Below are positions 1 to 12,000 of a stretch of DNA of 64,000 nucleotides, piece after piece (within the stretch, counting starts at the first letter, position 1; each line of letters begins with the position of its first letter). The notes under the pieces were generated by a model. That model made no database searches, was not told where the DNA came from, and saw only the letters and a list, made by a program, of their open reading frames with translations. The position numbers and the translations under genes were made by a program. This DNA is from Copromyces sp. CBS 386.78 (Eukaryota; Ascomycota; Sordariomycetes; Sordariales; Sordariaceae), in NCBI GenBank assembly GCA_030685235.1, contig MU839149.1, forward strand, positions 62,001 to 126,000. Reading direction: 5' to 3'.

Positions 1-60
1 AGCGGACGGCAGCCAGTCCGGCGCCGCGGAACGGGAATGGGCCCAGTCAGAGGTGAGTAG

Positions 61-63
<3 letters not shown>

Positions 64-117
<54 letters not shown>
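64..117. repeat. (TG)27 microsatellite
   Basis: There are twenty-seven uninterrupted TG dinucleotides. It lies in non-coding sequence and is likely to be length-polymorphic. Confidence 0.97.
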
Positions 118-119
<2 letters not shown>

Positions 120-2295
120 AGCGAGGAGAAGTATTGACTGTTATGACTTGACTGACTGAATACCTCTATGAGTGACAGATTGACAGACTGCTGTTGGCAA
201 CCCTCGGTGATAGGTGCTATCACCTCAAGCCGAAGGTCGGTATGGTACCTATGTATCGGGTCATCCATCATCAAGAAGTGTGTGTGCACGACAAGTATTG
301 GCTTGGCCTAGCCTGGCCGGGATACCATCATGTTCGGGAGATGAGTCCTCTTCCACTTGGGCAGCGCCTGTTGACTGTGTTGGTGTTGGTGTTGGTATTG
401 GGAAGGGGGAAGAAAACAGTACAACAGGTGAAGTTTTCCAGGCTACCAATTCGGACAAAGGAGACAGACCACTAATAACGACGATCAGGACAGGACCCAG
501 GGGTTCGGTGTACATGTAAGCATGGCGTTGCAATACATGTTGTTGGGTTTGTCTTGACACACTGGCAGTGTCGTTGATGTCTCGATTCGTACACTGCCGT
601 GGAAGGGGGGGCTTTCATTTCTCCGTGCCTCTCCGTCCTTGGCAGGGGAAATCATGGCGATATGGTGAATGCCTTTGCCCGTTGACGATGTAAGTGGAAA
701 GTTTCATCAATCTGTTGCACAAAACCCTTGCCTTAGAGAAAAAAAAAAGAAAAGAAAAGAAAAAAAAAGAATAAGCAGCATAAGGCTGCGCCATACAGTC
801 TCGAACAGTTCCCTTTCCACACTCCACACCATTCAGCAATTTCCTTCCATGACGCCAGAAGACGGGAGAATCGATCGGATTGGCACTTCAGGTTGGGGCG
901 TCATTGGCATTGGCACTTTTGGCAGCTGACAGTATTTTTGAAGGAATATTTTAGGCTTCGGAAACAAAGCCAAGCTCGGAATATTCCTTTCTTTGTCTGA
1001 CACGAATGATTTCTTCCCGGGAATCATTTTCGTTGCCTGATTTGTACATGTTTATTGTTGTACACTACCTAGACCGGTTAGTCGCCTGTGTAGTGCGGCT
1101 CCCTATTCGACGATTCGTGGGAGGGGAGGAGCTGACAGCCAGCAGCACAACAGCGAAAACCGGTTGGTTCCGAACCGGTGTCGTCTGTCCAGGACAGGAC
1201 TCCCGTCGCATTGCTGACTGTTTTTTCTCTTCTTTCTTATGCTGGTCTCTGCCTTACTGTCAGAACCTTGTACTTCCCCAGTCGACCGGTCGGATATATC
1301 TCGCCGTAAGACAAGAAGCACAGTAAGGCAGAGGCGGGGAGATGCGATGGACTCCATGTTTGGACAGATTTTTCCTGCGGAGGCGCAGACCAGATCAGAC
1401 AAGACCGAACGAGACACAATCCACATGCCATTCATTGATTTCTGAAAGGTGAGTCTTTCTGTGCTGACATTCCCACGTGCAGTTGGTCAATTTCGACATC
1501 CGTGTTTCACGCTGACTTGCTAGGTCGGATTAAACAGTTCCAAAATGATCTTTTCGTTCCGAGTCCAGTCCCCTGGACTAAGGTAGGTAGACCTGATTGA
1601 CGACAAAGATAAGGTAGCTGCAAAAGGTGCAAGTTCAAGGATTGCCGCCCAAAATGTATCTCGATATATTCGATGTACCGTCCTTGGTACTTACCGGTCA
1701 CCAACCAGCCAAGCCCTTCCATTTAAACGTGCAGTGCACTCCACTAACTATCTAGGACAAATGGCGGGTGCAGCTACCATTGAACCCTTGGCTTCCAGTC
1801 TTGATCCAATTCCCTTTGGGTACTTTGGGCCGAGTGAAGTGAGGCGTCGATAGTGCTAAAACTGCACTGCAGGAATTCTTCAGTGTAGCCAGTGGGCAGG
1901 TAATTTGGGATTCTGCCCTACCGGTATTTGTTCAGCTATGTCCTTTTTTATCTTTCCCGTCCTTTTATTGCTTTTAATATGGATTCTCCTGCCCGGAGGA
2001 TTCTGATCTACCTACATATATCGGTTTCTTTCACTTACCTGCGGTCGTCCACCAGGTCAAGCGCAGTGCCGATTTGCACCTCCTGGTTACACTATTCTCA
2101 TCACAGCAAGATGTGCCTTCCTCAAATATCAGAACACATCCTTGACGTATACCGTCAAGATATCACCTCCCGAGGTATGTTGTTTGGGCTTCAAGCTTCC
2201 CTACACCGTTGGCCTGACATCGCAGCATGTACCCCATCCAGCATCCGACCGCGGCGATCTTTCCAGACCCTACGAGCTTTGAGGCGCCGAGTTAT

Positions 2296-2371
2296 TCGTC
2301 TGGGCTAGAAACGCCACCGGCGACCCATTGTGCCAGGCACAGGGTCAGAGAGGCGTTTCTAGCCCTGACGA
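2296..2371. repeat. Inverted repeat, 20-bp arms, potential hairpin
   Basis: The arm at 2296-2315 (TCGTCTGGGCTAGAAACGCC) is complementary to the arm at 2352-2371 with one mismatch, around a 36-nt loop. The pairing extends a few bases outward with one further mismatch. A transcript of either strand would form a stable stem. No gene overlaps it that I can support. Confidence 0.8.
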
Positions 2372-5300
2372 GTATGGCGAAAGAAAGCCAAGTTGAGTTA
2401 ACCTTTTTGTTCCCTTGCCCGCCGTACCCGCCACATGGGCTCCCTTGTAGGGAAACTTGATGGGCGACCTCGAGCTACTCTGGACGAAGACTGGAGCGCA
2501 GTCCGCAAGAGCGCGGTACTGCTTGGATGCTCTGATTTGCAGAGAGGTCAATCCTATCCATATCTGCCAACCATGCATCAATCAACATATAAATGCACTG
2601 CACTGCACCGCACTCCACTGCAGCAGACAGGAGCTGTAAGCTGCGGGCAAGAAAGCTGTTGGATCGCTTCTCCAAAGTCCGCAGATACGATTCTCATTTC
2701 TTACAAGACCCGGTCACCGGTGTGTTCCCCTCTGCGTCGTCGAGAGCCCGTCAGCTCAGGTAAAGCTGATCTGATTAAGATGTGGCGTGCAGAGCATTTC
2801 CGAACTCAGCCCGTGAGTCGACAACCGTCAGACTCAAGTGGAGGAGGCTCTTAACAGGGCGAGCTACGGCCCAACATGGTGCACCAGTGCGTTGGTGGCT
2901 TGAGGGATCCTGCAGGTATGTACCTATACTGCAGTGTGTACACATCCAGCCACATGTTGTTGCTTCTTATCTCTTCTTGTGTCACAGATTGTGTTACATG
3001 ATGTTGCTAATGAGGAAATGAAAGGATCACGCCCTTATCACTTGAAGATGAGATAGGGAAAAGAATACCGGAATCAACACCCGGTGACAACCTTGGAGGA
3101 CGGCACCATATGTCCAGCATGTTATATGGTTCTCTGGGTTACCTTGATGCGGCTGCACTAAAACCCAAAGGCCTGGTCTACAACGCGGCACTTGTTTTAG
3201 TGAGTTCCATCGCTCAAGTCCTCCACATGAGTGATGGCTCTGCAGCTGCAGTGATCTTCTCCTAGCAGTGCAGTTGCATTGTCACCTTCCATTGACTTCA
3301 ACTTCATGACAAGAAATCGAAGCTCGCAGCGAGATATCGATACCGCGGCCAACCCAAACAGACGTCCTCAACGAAGCTGAGCACCATCAACCATCCATAC
3401 GGTAGTATTTTACATAAGCTTCGCTAGCTCCCGCCACACCTCGATTCGTCCTTTCGGTCCCGAGCCGTGCAGTTATTTATTTTTAACGGGTATCTATTGG
3501 GCTGGGCTGGTACGTCCTCCGCGCCCAATGATGAGGCATGTCTTCCTCGCAGTTGGTGACACGGCATGTTTACGGCTGCCCACTTGTTGACTTGGCGATG
3601 CATGACTGCAGTTGACTGGCTGAACTTATCAGTCTGTACTTTGGATCATCATGATCCATCCAGCGTTTTTTTACACCTTGGATATGGGATCGACCGTCAG
3701 TGTGCAGCAGCAGGCAGATTACTGTATCCAGGGCTCATGTAAGATGCTAATGAGGGCTTGGGCCTTGGCTTTTAGGTCTCAAGACTACCTCTACATTCTA
3801 TGAGCTCGGAATAGAGCGGTAACTCGAATATTCTCAACTGTAAGTTTAGTTTACCCTTTCAAGTTTCTCACATTCCCCTCTCTTTGATCTTTCGTCTCTC
3901 GCTTCCCTTTAGCGTTAGATGAACCATACGGCCTCAATTTCCAGGTTATCCTCCCGCGTGTCGTGGTTGTCTCGCCGCAATTGTATTAAACTCCCCGAGT
4001 CTCCCGGTGCATCCATCCATCGGTGCAGGTGGGTAGCAATGGAGTTACCGCTAGTGCAAATGCGTAGAATATTGCAACTGTGGCAGTCTCGGCAGGCCCC
4101 GTAGACAGGGGGTTTTTAGCGAGGGGTTAGCACCCTCTAGCCACTAAGCCTCACCACCTAGCGGTCTTTCAGGGTCTTGAGTTGCCTTTCTGTTGCAGTG
4201 CAGCGCAGTGGAGGTTATTAAATCCCGAGACACCCGCGCCGGACCCGAGACGGGAGATGCACAAGAAGCAAATCCCGGATTCGCCAGTGTTTGGCGATGT
4301 CGCAGGAGGTGCGGTACACCATCATCATATAAGCTGGAGGTAATAGGTTGGGTTGGTGCGCAACAATTCCATTGCTGTTCTGATATCTTGTACTGTTTTG
4401 CTAACTTGCCTCTACAGACATACAGTCAACCGCAAGCGTCGTGGTTTCCTTAGCTTCGTTCCTTGAGTCGTTAGATACTTCCCTCAGATTGTGCGGTGTA
4501 TCAGGCGGCAAACCTTCTGTCTTGACAATCTTTGTCAGCTCGAATCCCTCGAACTGAGAAGGACCTCTCCCACCTCACGACGACCTGTGCCTGCTGTCAT
4601 TATCTCACTGCAGAAGACATGTGGATGAAGTCTATGGGGTACACTGCCTGGGTATGTAGTCTACCCCACACTTCCACTTGTCTGATCTCGCACAAAGCTC
4701 GTGTGCTGCACTCCAGTGAGTCCAGTCTGAGGAGACTGGCTCCGTTCCGTTGGTTCCGTTGGGTCCGTTGGGAGAAAGTCCTGGTTCTGTGGCTGATGTG
4801 AGCCCATGGATCCAGGAACAACCAGGTCAATGATGTTGAAGGGAAAGAACATTGCCTCATGTTGTGAGACTCCTCGACAGCTCTTGAACCAATCTTCCAC
4901 GCCGCTCCTCTTCTGCCTTCGGCCCGGATTATCAGCCCAAGTGCGATGTTCTTACTATATGGCTTTGAGGCTTGAAGCATTCGAGTTTCGTTCAAAACTT
5001 TGGTTGAGGCGTTAGTAATATCGTGCTGGCGTACTGACCATAAGCGCCAGCCAGATGCTGATCAACCAACGCTGGGCTCCCTCAACAAGATATGGCCCCA
5101 AAAAGGCATATTTCACGTCAATACCTGTATTCAAACAGTTAGGCCATCTTCACCTCGGTTTGTGCAGTGCCGCAAACCACGCCCACATGGAGGCAAGGAC
5201 CTACCTGGCTGTACCTCGATTCATCTAGTCGATGACGCATGCACCGCCTCAACATCGAGTCCATACCGGTTCCTTGGTTTAGTCACAAGTGTACCGCAGC

Positions 5301-7836
5301 CTTGATAGACATGGCCCTGGGTGGTTGTCAGATCATGGGTGCGTCCCTATTGGGCTGTGGGCCTTTTGTCGGTCTCCAAGATGTCTTGAAATTATTGATG
5401 GTACGAGCTGTGCCGGAGACATACATCCTAAGCGCTATGTTGCTTTGCACGAGCTTCAACCCACGAGCACGGTCACGGGTAGACAAAAGCCTTACCGGGC
5501 AAGATTTCTTCATCTCGGCATCTCGGTGTGTCCGCTGAAGCAAGATAGTGGATGACTTACATTGCGTCGCCAAGACTACACTATATACCATGAGCCGCAG
5601 CATATCATTACCCAAAGTACGACGCCGTGAAGGCTTCCAACGACCTTCCAACGGCCAATACGGGTGCCTCCTATGCCGTCTTCTACTGCCAATGTCAGTA
5701 GCACTTTGGCATGATTGGCTTGGAGGTATGTTCCAGAGGTTTTCCGTGTTTCGATGGCGGAAGGGCCCGGTGTAGCCGTTGTCACAAATTCAATATTTGC
5801 TACATAGCCCGCTTTTTGCTGTACTGTTCCTGGCAACGATACCGCGAGCTTAAGCTGTTGTTATGTGAGACAGGGCAGCGGGGAAGACTGGCTTTTGCGG
5901 CTGGTCTATAGTTAGGCGGCTCGATCGAGTCAAGCCCAGGGGTAAAGCACAGGGAGCATCACGCAAGTTGTGGCAGCCCCGTGACGACTCTGCTCCAAAG
6001 GACACTTCCGACATCGACCCTGTGCGTTCGGTATCATGTCTTCTTTCGTTTTTGGACTTATGGTTGCACTATTGACCTTTGTGATTATCAGTTAGAAAAA
6101 GAGAAGTGTCCGATCCCGAAGGTGAATAAGGCCAGACTCTTGTCCCATCGCCAAGTATCACACATCTTAGTCAAACCGCTGGCATAGTGATAACCACTCG
6201 GTCTCCGACCAGTTCCAGCTCTTTCCCAAAGAAAACAGCGATCTGTTCTCTCTTCAGCTTTCGAAAATAGCTATCATGACACAAATCTCACTTCGATCCA
6301 AGTCTTTGGTTTGCCAAAGTTCTGTCGTATACCTTAGGTAGCCACATCAACATCTCACATGTCATTCTATCATTTCCGGTTTCCACCACTCGTCAGAGAG
6401 AACCCGGGTTCCTGGGTTTCACGACTCAATCGTAACTTCCGAGGATGTGCTGCCTGGTAAGCATGTTCTTCCCTTTGGGCTGCGGGTTCTTGCCGTGGGA
6501 AAACATTGGTCCATCGTCCAACACTGCATATCCGCACCTTGTGACCTCCAAAACAAGGAGGTAACTGCCGTCTGACTCTAGTGATTGGAGGTTATCCTAG
6601 GCCAAGGGCCAGTACACAGTCTTTGCACCTTCTAGTCAGTGAGGTCCTACTCCTGACGCAGGTACCTCACAGTCCTAACCTCCGAATTGTTACACGACTT
6701 AAGCCCATCAGCTCGTTCTACCTCCAATCTTTTGGACTGTAGTCCCACACAGGGGCAACCACACCAACACCCGTATGCACACGCCCTTTCCATACAAGTA
6801 CCTGACCGATAAATGCAAGGCAAGTGTCATGGACATGGAGGCAAGCACGCATCATGGAGCCTTCCCGACGCCCGCCCGTTTGAGGGGGAGTCAGCTCCGG
6901 CGACCTATCAATATCATGTGCACAGTCTGCACCCGAATGGTTGACACGGGTCAGGAGCCACATGGAAAAAAAGTTCTAAATAAGGTATGCTTCCTTTAGT
7001 TCCGATGCCCCAGAAATATCTCTCTCGGGTTCCAGAGTTAGATGCCTTCATGACCACTCATGTGTCATGCCACCACACGCCAGGTCAAGCCACTGCGGTT
7101 ACCTCGCTCGCTCTCACACAATCCACATCGATAACTCTGACAACAGATACAACTCTGAGGACAATCCATCATCGTTTCTGAAGAAACAATAAGAGCCAAT
7201 AATCAAGTCTAGGCGTTCAACATTGCGATAACAAACCAACCGAAGCTGCATCCACCTCCGCCGGCTCAAGCATAACCCGGCAATTCTCGCCATAGACCCG
7301 CTGAGCTGAGGTCGGTGAGAGTCATATTCTCTTCCAATCAAATACGTTTGCTCACCGAAGAGTACCTTTTTTCAGACCGTGTTTAGGTGAGCAACGTTAT
7401 CGAAGGAGATATGTACCTAAACAGCATATTGTTGCGCATAAGGTTATATCAATATGTCCTAAAGGCATATCCTACCGGATAGCAAACTACGTAAACCAAG
7501 CACGGTCCTAACCACCAACAAACCCGACAACAATACCAAAAACTCTATCGCTAGGTACCTACTAATTCACCACATCCGGTACCGTGGTATGGCTGCAATC
7601 TCCTACATATAGCCCTCCGAAAATTCTCGGCTACCTACCTAGCTTAAGCCTAGATACCGGCCCGGACCAGCCCTATCACCATTTTATGTACATAAACCGG
7701 AAAGCTGTGGAGCCAAACGGCGCCGCACACCGAAAGTGGAGCCAGCAAACACTGCACGCACCAGCACAGGCCTCAGAAAAAAGAATTCTTTTCTTCATAA
7801 CCCACCCACGCATCCCAAATTTTCATCAAAACTCAA

Positions 7837-7946
7837 GGCAAGATGGCCGAGCGGTCTAAGGCGCCACGTTAAGGTTAACCCTTAATCTGAGGTAATTCTC
7901 ATATCCGTGGTCCGAAAGGGCGTGGGTTCGAATCCCACTCTTGTCA
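7837..7946 (+). tRNA. tRNA-Leu(AAG), with intron
   Basis: The acceptor stem GGCAAGA pairs with TCTTGTC (one G-U) and is followed by discriminator A, as usual for leucine tRNAs. The D-arm is GCCGAGCGGTCTAAGGC. The anticodon stem CCACG (7864-7868) pairs with CGTGG (7906-7910). The anticodon AAG is at 7871-7873, preceded by TT and followed by G37. A 30-nt intron (7875-7904) sits one base after the anticodon and contains CCTTAA, which can pair with the anticodon loop as in other fungal nuclear tRNA introns. A long variable arm and the T-stem GTGGG/CCCAC with TTCGAAT complete the fold. It decodes CUU, and CUC through inosine. Confidence 0.95.
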
Positions 7947-7983
7947 CTACATAGCATCAACCGAGCTCGGGTTGATGATCTTA

Positions 7984-8003
7984 TTTTTTTCCTCTTTTTT
8001 TTT
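7984..8003 (+). terminator. Pol III T-run terminator of tRNA-Leu
   Basis: Two T runs (7984-7990 and 7994-8003) begin about 38 nt beyond the mature tRNA end. This is typical for RNA polymerase III termination. Confidence 0.6.
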
Positions 8004-8256
8004 GTGTGTTTTCCTTTCCATCCTTTGGTTCGTCCATCGTGAGATTTTTCATGTTTCTTTCGTTCTCTTCTGCGTCACATCGATCCGCCCAACGCCATCT
8101 CCATTCTACGTGTACAGATATCGTATCATCGGATTCCTTTTTGTAGCATTAAGCTCCTATGAGACCAGTGTCATTTCTCCGTTGATACATCCAGACTAAA
8201 CGCCGAACACCACGCTACAAGCACGAAACAAATAAACCACCGCCATCCAAGCCCAC

Positions 8257-9026
8257 TCACTCAACAACACTCGACATACCCATCTTCTTCATCAACACAC
8301 TCCCACTCGCAGTCCGTCTATGTCCCTGGCCCTGGCCCTGGCCATGTCCCTGCGCCAACGCCTCCGCCATCCCTCCAGCGCTACTCGGCGTAGTATCAGG
8401 CGACCCCCTCACCGTCAACCCACTTCCACTCCCCATCCCATCGCCCGCCATACTCCCATTGGTACCACCATTACCAAAGAACAACCGCCCCCCATACTTC
8501 CCCGGAGTAACAGCCGACAACGGACTAACAATATCATCCGCCTCCCCCCTAGTCACATCCCCTCTCCTCCAGGATTCGTTGGCGGCAGCGGTGTCGATCA
8601 CCGCCGGGACGTTGCCGTTTCCATTGCCGTTCCCATTCCCATGATAACCTTGACTGACCCTCAAAGCAGAGCCACCCACAACTTGATCCCCATACCCCCC
8701 AGACCTGCCTTCTTCACCACTATACCTACTACTCCTCGCACTGCCACTCCCACTCCCCCCGACCCTGCCCCCGTCCGTCGCCACGCTAGTAGCAACCGAC
8801 GTAGACGAGCCGATGGTATGTTCCGTTCCTCTTCTCGAAGAAGAAGTAATCCCTCCTGACGAGCCTGTCGGCCCTGCAACGGGGGGAAGTTCGACTGCGG
8901 CGCCGGGGAGTAACTGTAAGCGCCAGGAGGAGGGTTCGGAGTCAGAGGAGGGGATCATTAGCTCCGAGTCGGTGGTGTCAAAGGCTGGTTGGCCGGGGTG
9001 TACTACTTGGGGAGACTGTTGTTGTC

Positions 9027-9057
<31 letters not shown>

Positions 9058-12000
9058 CTGCTTCTGTTGCTGGCGACCAGGAACGTCGAGACGGGCGTTG
9101 ATGTTTGCGCTGACGACGTTGGGAGAAAAGGGGGAGACGAGCTCAGCGACCATGGCGGAAGCGATGCCGATTGCCATGGTTGTGGACTGGCCAGATGCTG
9201 ATGACGAGGTTTTGGCGGGCGATTCCGAGCCTGAACGGCCAACGGTGGAGGCAAAGCGGCGGAACGTTCCCTTGACGCTGGCAACAGCGAGGTTGATGCT
9301 GGGCTTTCTGCGTATGGCGGCTTGGATCGGAGCAAGCCGGGTGCTGTCATTCGATGTAGGCTTATTGTCGACGGCAGTGTCTTTGCCCTTCTCCTTGTCC
9401 TTGCCTTTCGGCAAAGGTAATAATGAGGAGGAGGAACTAGCGCTGTTGGGTTTATTCTTCATCTTGACTGCTATCAGCTCGAATTGCTTGGCCATTGTGG
9501 GGTTCTCCACGATCTCCTCCATCGTTACCAAGACGCTGGCATCGATGCCAGGGATGCCGGCCTTGGGCAGTTCGCGGTTCAGTTGTGTTGCTAGTTGGGC
9601 AGCCGGGATGAGACTACCCCATAAGTCAAAGAAGGCAGCCATGTGCACCTGCGCTTCGGGGACGCCCAGAGCCCGGGGATTGATGACTGATGTCCACGCT
9701 TTGGAGATGACGGTTTGAATGGCCTTTTCTTGGTCCTTTGTCAACGCCTTGACGGCATCTGACCGACCGGCACTGATGTGCGCCGTGCATGCGTCCAATA
9801 AGTCTCTAAGCGGAAGTGGTATCCTCTTCTCCGTGGCCTTGTATTGGTAACCGGATGGAATCAGTGGCTGCATGATGTTGACGCTGGTAAGGAGGTTGAT
9901 GGTGGCGCAGACCATTCGCAGAGCCTCATCGGCGAAAGTCTCAGGGACGCGATCGACGCAGAACGTAACGGACAACTCGACCCGGTTGTTTCCACGTGCA
10001 ATCGATCTAATGAACAGATCAGGAACATCCTGGGCTCTGGATTCAACAACGGTAAAGTTGCACGAGGCATTACCAAGATGGAACGACTTGGGTTCCGCGG
10101 GGACAATGGCCGTATCCTCGTACTGGTGTTGGATCAGAGTGCTAAAGCGAGTCCAGTACGGCCAGGGCGTACACTTCTCCACGATGTTGAGTGTTCCCAG
10201 ATTCTCAAAGGGTATGCTGGAAATCCGCTGGGTCTGGACGTACTGGAGCAGGCCCAGCGGTGTAAGTGGCGTATCTGGGAACTGCACCCGGACTGGAATC
10301 TGGTTGATTGTTGGCCCCATGACCCCCATGACCGACTGGTTGTGAGAGAGTGTGACATGGCGACCGTCAACGAGCTCGCCAAAGACCACGTCGGAAGAGG
10401 CCGAAAGACTAGCGAGAACCATTGCCCATGCGCTCTTCAGAATGGTCTCGTAAGAAATCCCGAGGCTGGACAATGAACCGAGAGGCATCACCTGCCGTAG
10501 CGTCTTGGTGTTCGCCGACACCCGGTATGGCAAAGAATGCTCGACTACATGGGTGACCGTGCTGCCTTCCAGCAGTTTCTTCCAGTACTCCTCGGCCCCT
10601 TGCGAGTTAGCCAGCTGAACGGACCGAACAAACTCACAGTACGTCGGGCGACGAGGTGGATTTTGCGTCCCATCATATAGTTTCTTGAGATCCTTGACGA
10701 ATAGCCCCATCGAGAGGTCGTCGTATTGGCCTTTCGAGAGTCGAAGGATGAGTATTGACTGCTTTCCTCCGTCGATGAAGATGAACTTGGTCATGGGAGA
10801 GCAAAAGGCCACCGGTGAGGCTTGGTCCTTCCGGATCGACTTTTCCATGACGGTATTCAACCTCCACGTGGGGCAAGTGTGCCTCTTGAACTCGACATTG
10901 GCTGACTTGATCACGGCTTGGTATACCTTTCGGTTGTGCGGAACAAGGGCGGTACGAAGGATGGGATGAATGGTAACAAGCGTCAAGCACGCGTCTTCCA
11001 GCTTCTTAGGATCGACAGCGCCAGTGAACATGAACGTAAAATAGTTGATGTTCGCGCGACCGCGGAGCATCCCGGTTTCCATATGTCGAATCTGTGTCGA
11101 GGTTGCTTCGGCGGCATCTTTGATGCCGTGGGCATCGACACCAACCTTTGGTGCGATGACGTTCTCCAGGAGACCTTGCTTGACTGCATTCGGATCAGAT
11201 GCAGTGGGCGAAGGGTTTAACACTGGCAGAGAAACTGGGCTGTCAGGCTGCAACGGCTCAACGGAGGACATGGTCCTGCACAGCCCGGTGAGCGTGACGT
11301 TTTGGAGGACATCTGCGATGTTGATCGATATGCCTTCATGCCGACAGGCGGTAACCAACTGAGCGGCCAGCACGTGGTCGCCCCCAACACCAAAGAAACC
11401 GTCACAAGCTCGGATACACGATTCCTCTATCCCTAGGACCTTTGCCCAGATCGCCCTCATTCGCTCTTCACTGTCTGTCAGCGGAAGAGGTTTGAAGGAC
11501 TTGAGCTTTGCGTCGTTGGCTGTCGAGGCAGCGCACAGCGCGATGAGCTTCTCTTTGGACAACCCACTGATCATCTTCTGGAGGCGACGTTTGTTGACCT
11601 TGAGTGAAGGGGTGATCGGAAGATGCTTCACCGGGATGAAGATCGAGGGGATTCCGGGCGGGGCGGCATTGCTTTGCAACCCAATCTCGACAAGCTGTCT
11701 AGCAATGAACAGTTGCTCCTTCGCCGTGGCACCCAATGAGGCCAGGTCGTCTTCGCCGTCGAGGATACTATCCCCGAACTCGATGAAGGCGCCTAATACC
11801 GGTGCATCATCCGTGGCTCGGAAGGGCAATTTGTCTACCAGGACATCAACTCCCTGTCCAAGGCACCGTCGAAGATACTGCTCTATCTGCGCTGTGTCTA
11901 CCGGTCTACTCTTACTGCCAACAGCGTCGTCATGTTTGTGAGAGATGAACTCCATCAACCCACCGTCGGTATACCTAACACGGTGTCCAGTTTTGAAGTA

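Larger units (their letters stand above)
1..7836. other. Gene-poor stretch with no supported coding gene
   Basis: All open frames here are short (up to about 140 codons), overlap each other on both strands and resemble no family I recognise. I could not join them through plausible introns. The stretch is not strikingly AT-rich, so it does not look like a heavily RIP-mutated transposon. It holds a TG microsatellite near the left edge, an oligopurine run (about 738-774), a strong inverted repeat (2296-2371), CTGCA/GCACT-rich low-complexity patches (about 2590-2635 and 4190-4215) and a TTCCGTTGG tandem (about 4740-4772). It could be a long intergenic region, a non-coding RNA locus, or hold a gene with many short exons that I cannot see. 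Confidence 0.6.

Noticed and set aside
1..7836. RIP-mutated transposon relic
   Set aside because: The stretch is not strongly AT-rich, lacks long terminal or inverted repeats, and no transposase or reverse-transcriptase fragments are readable.
8813..9718. 301-codon plus-strand frame with poly-Cys run
   Set aside because: It is antisense to the NRPS-like tail. The poly-Cys is the complement-frame reading of the CAG run, and there is no family resemblance.
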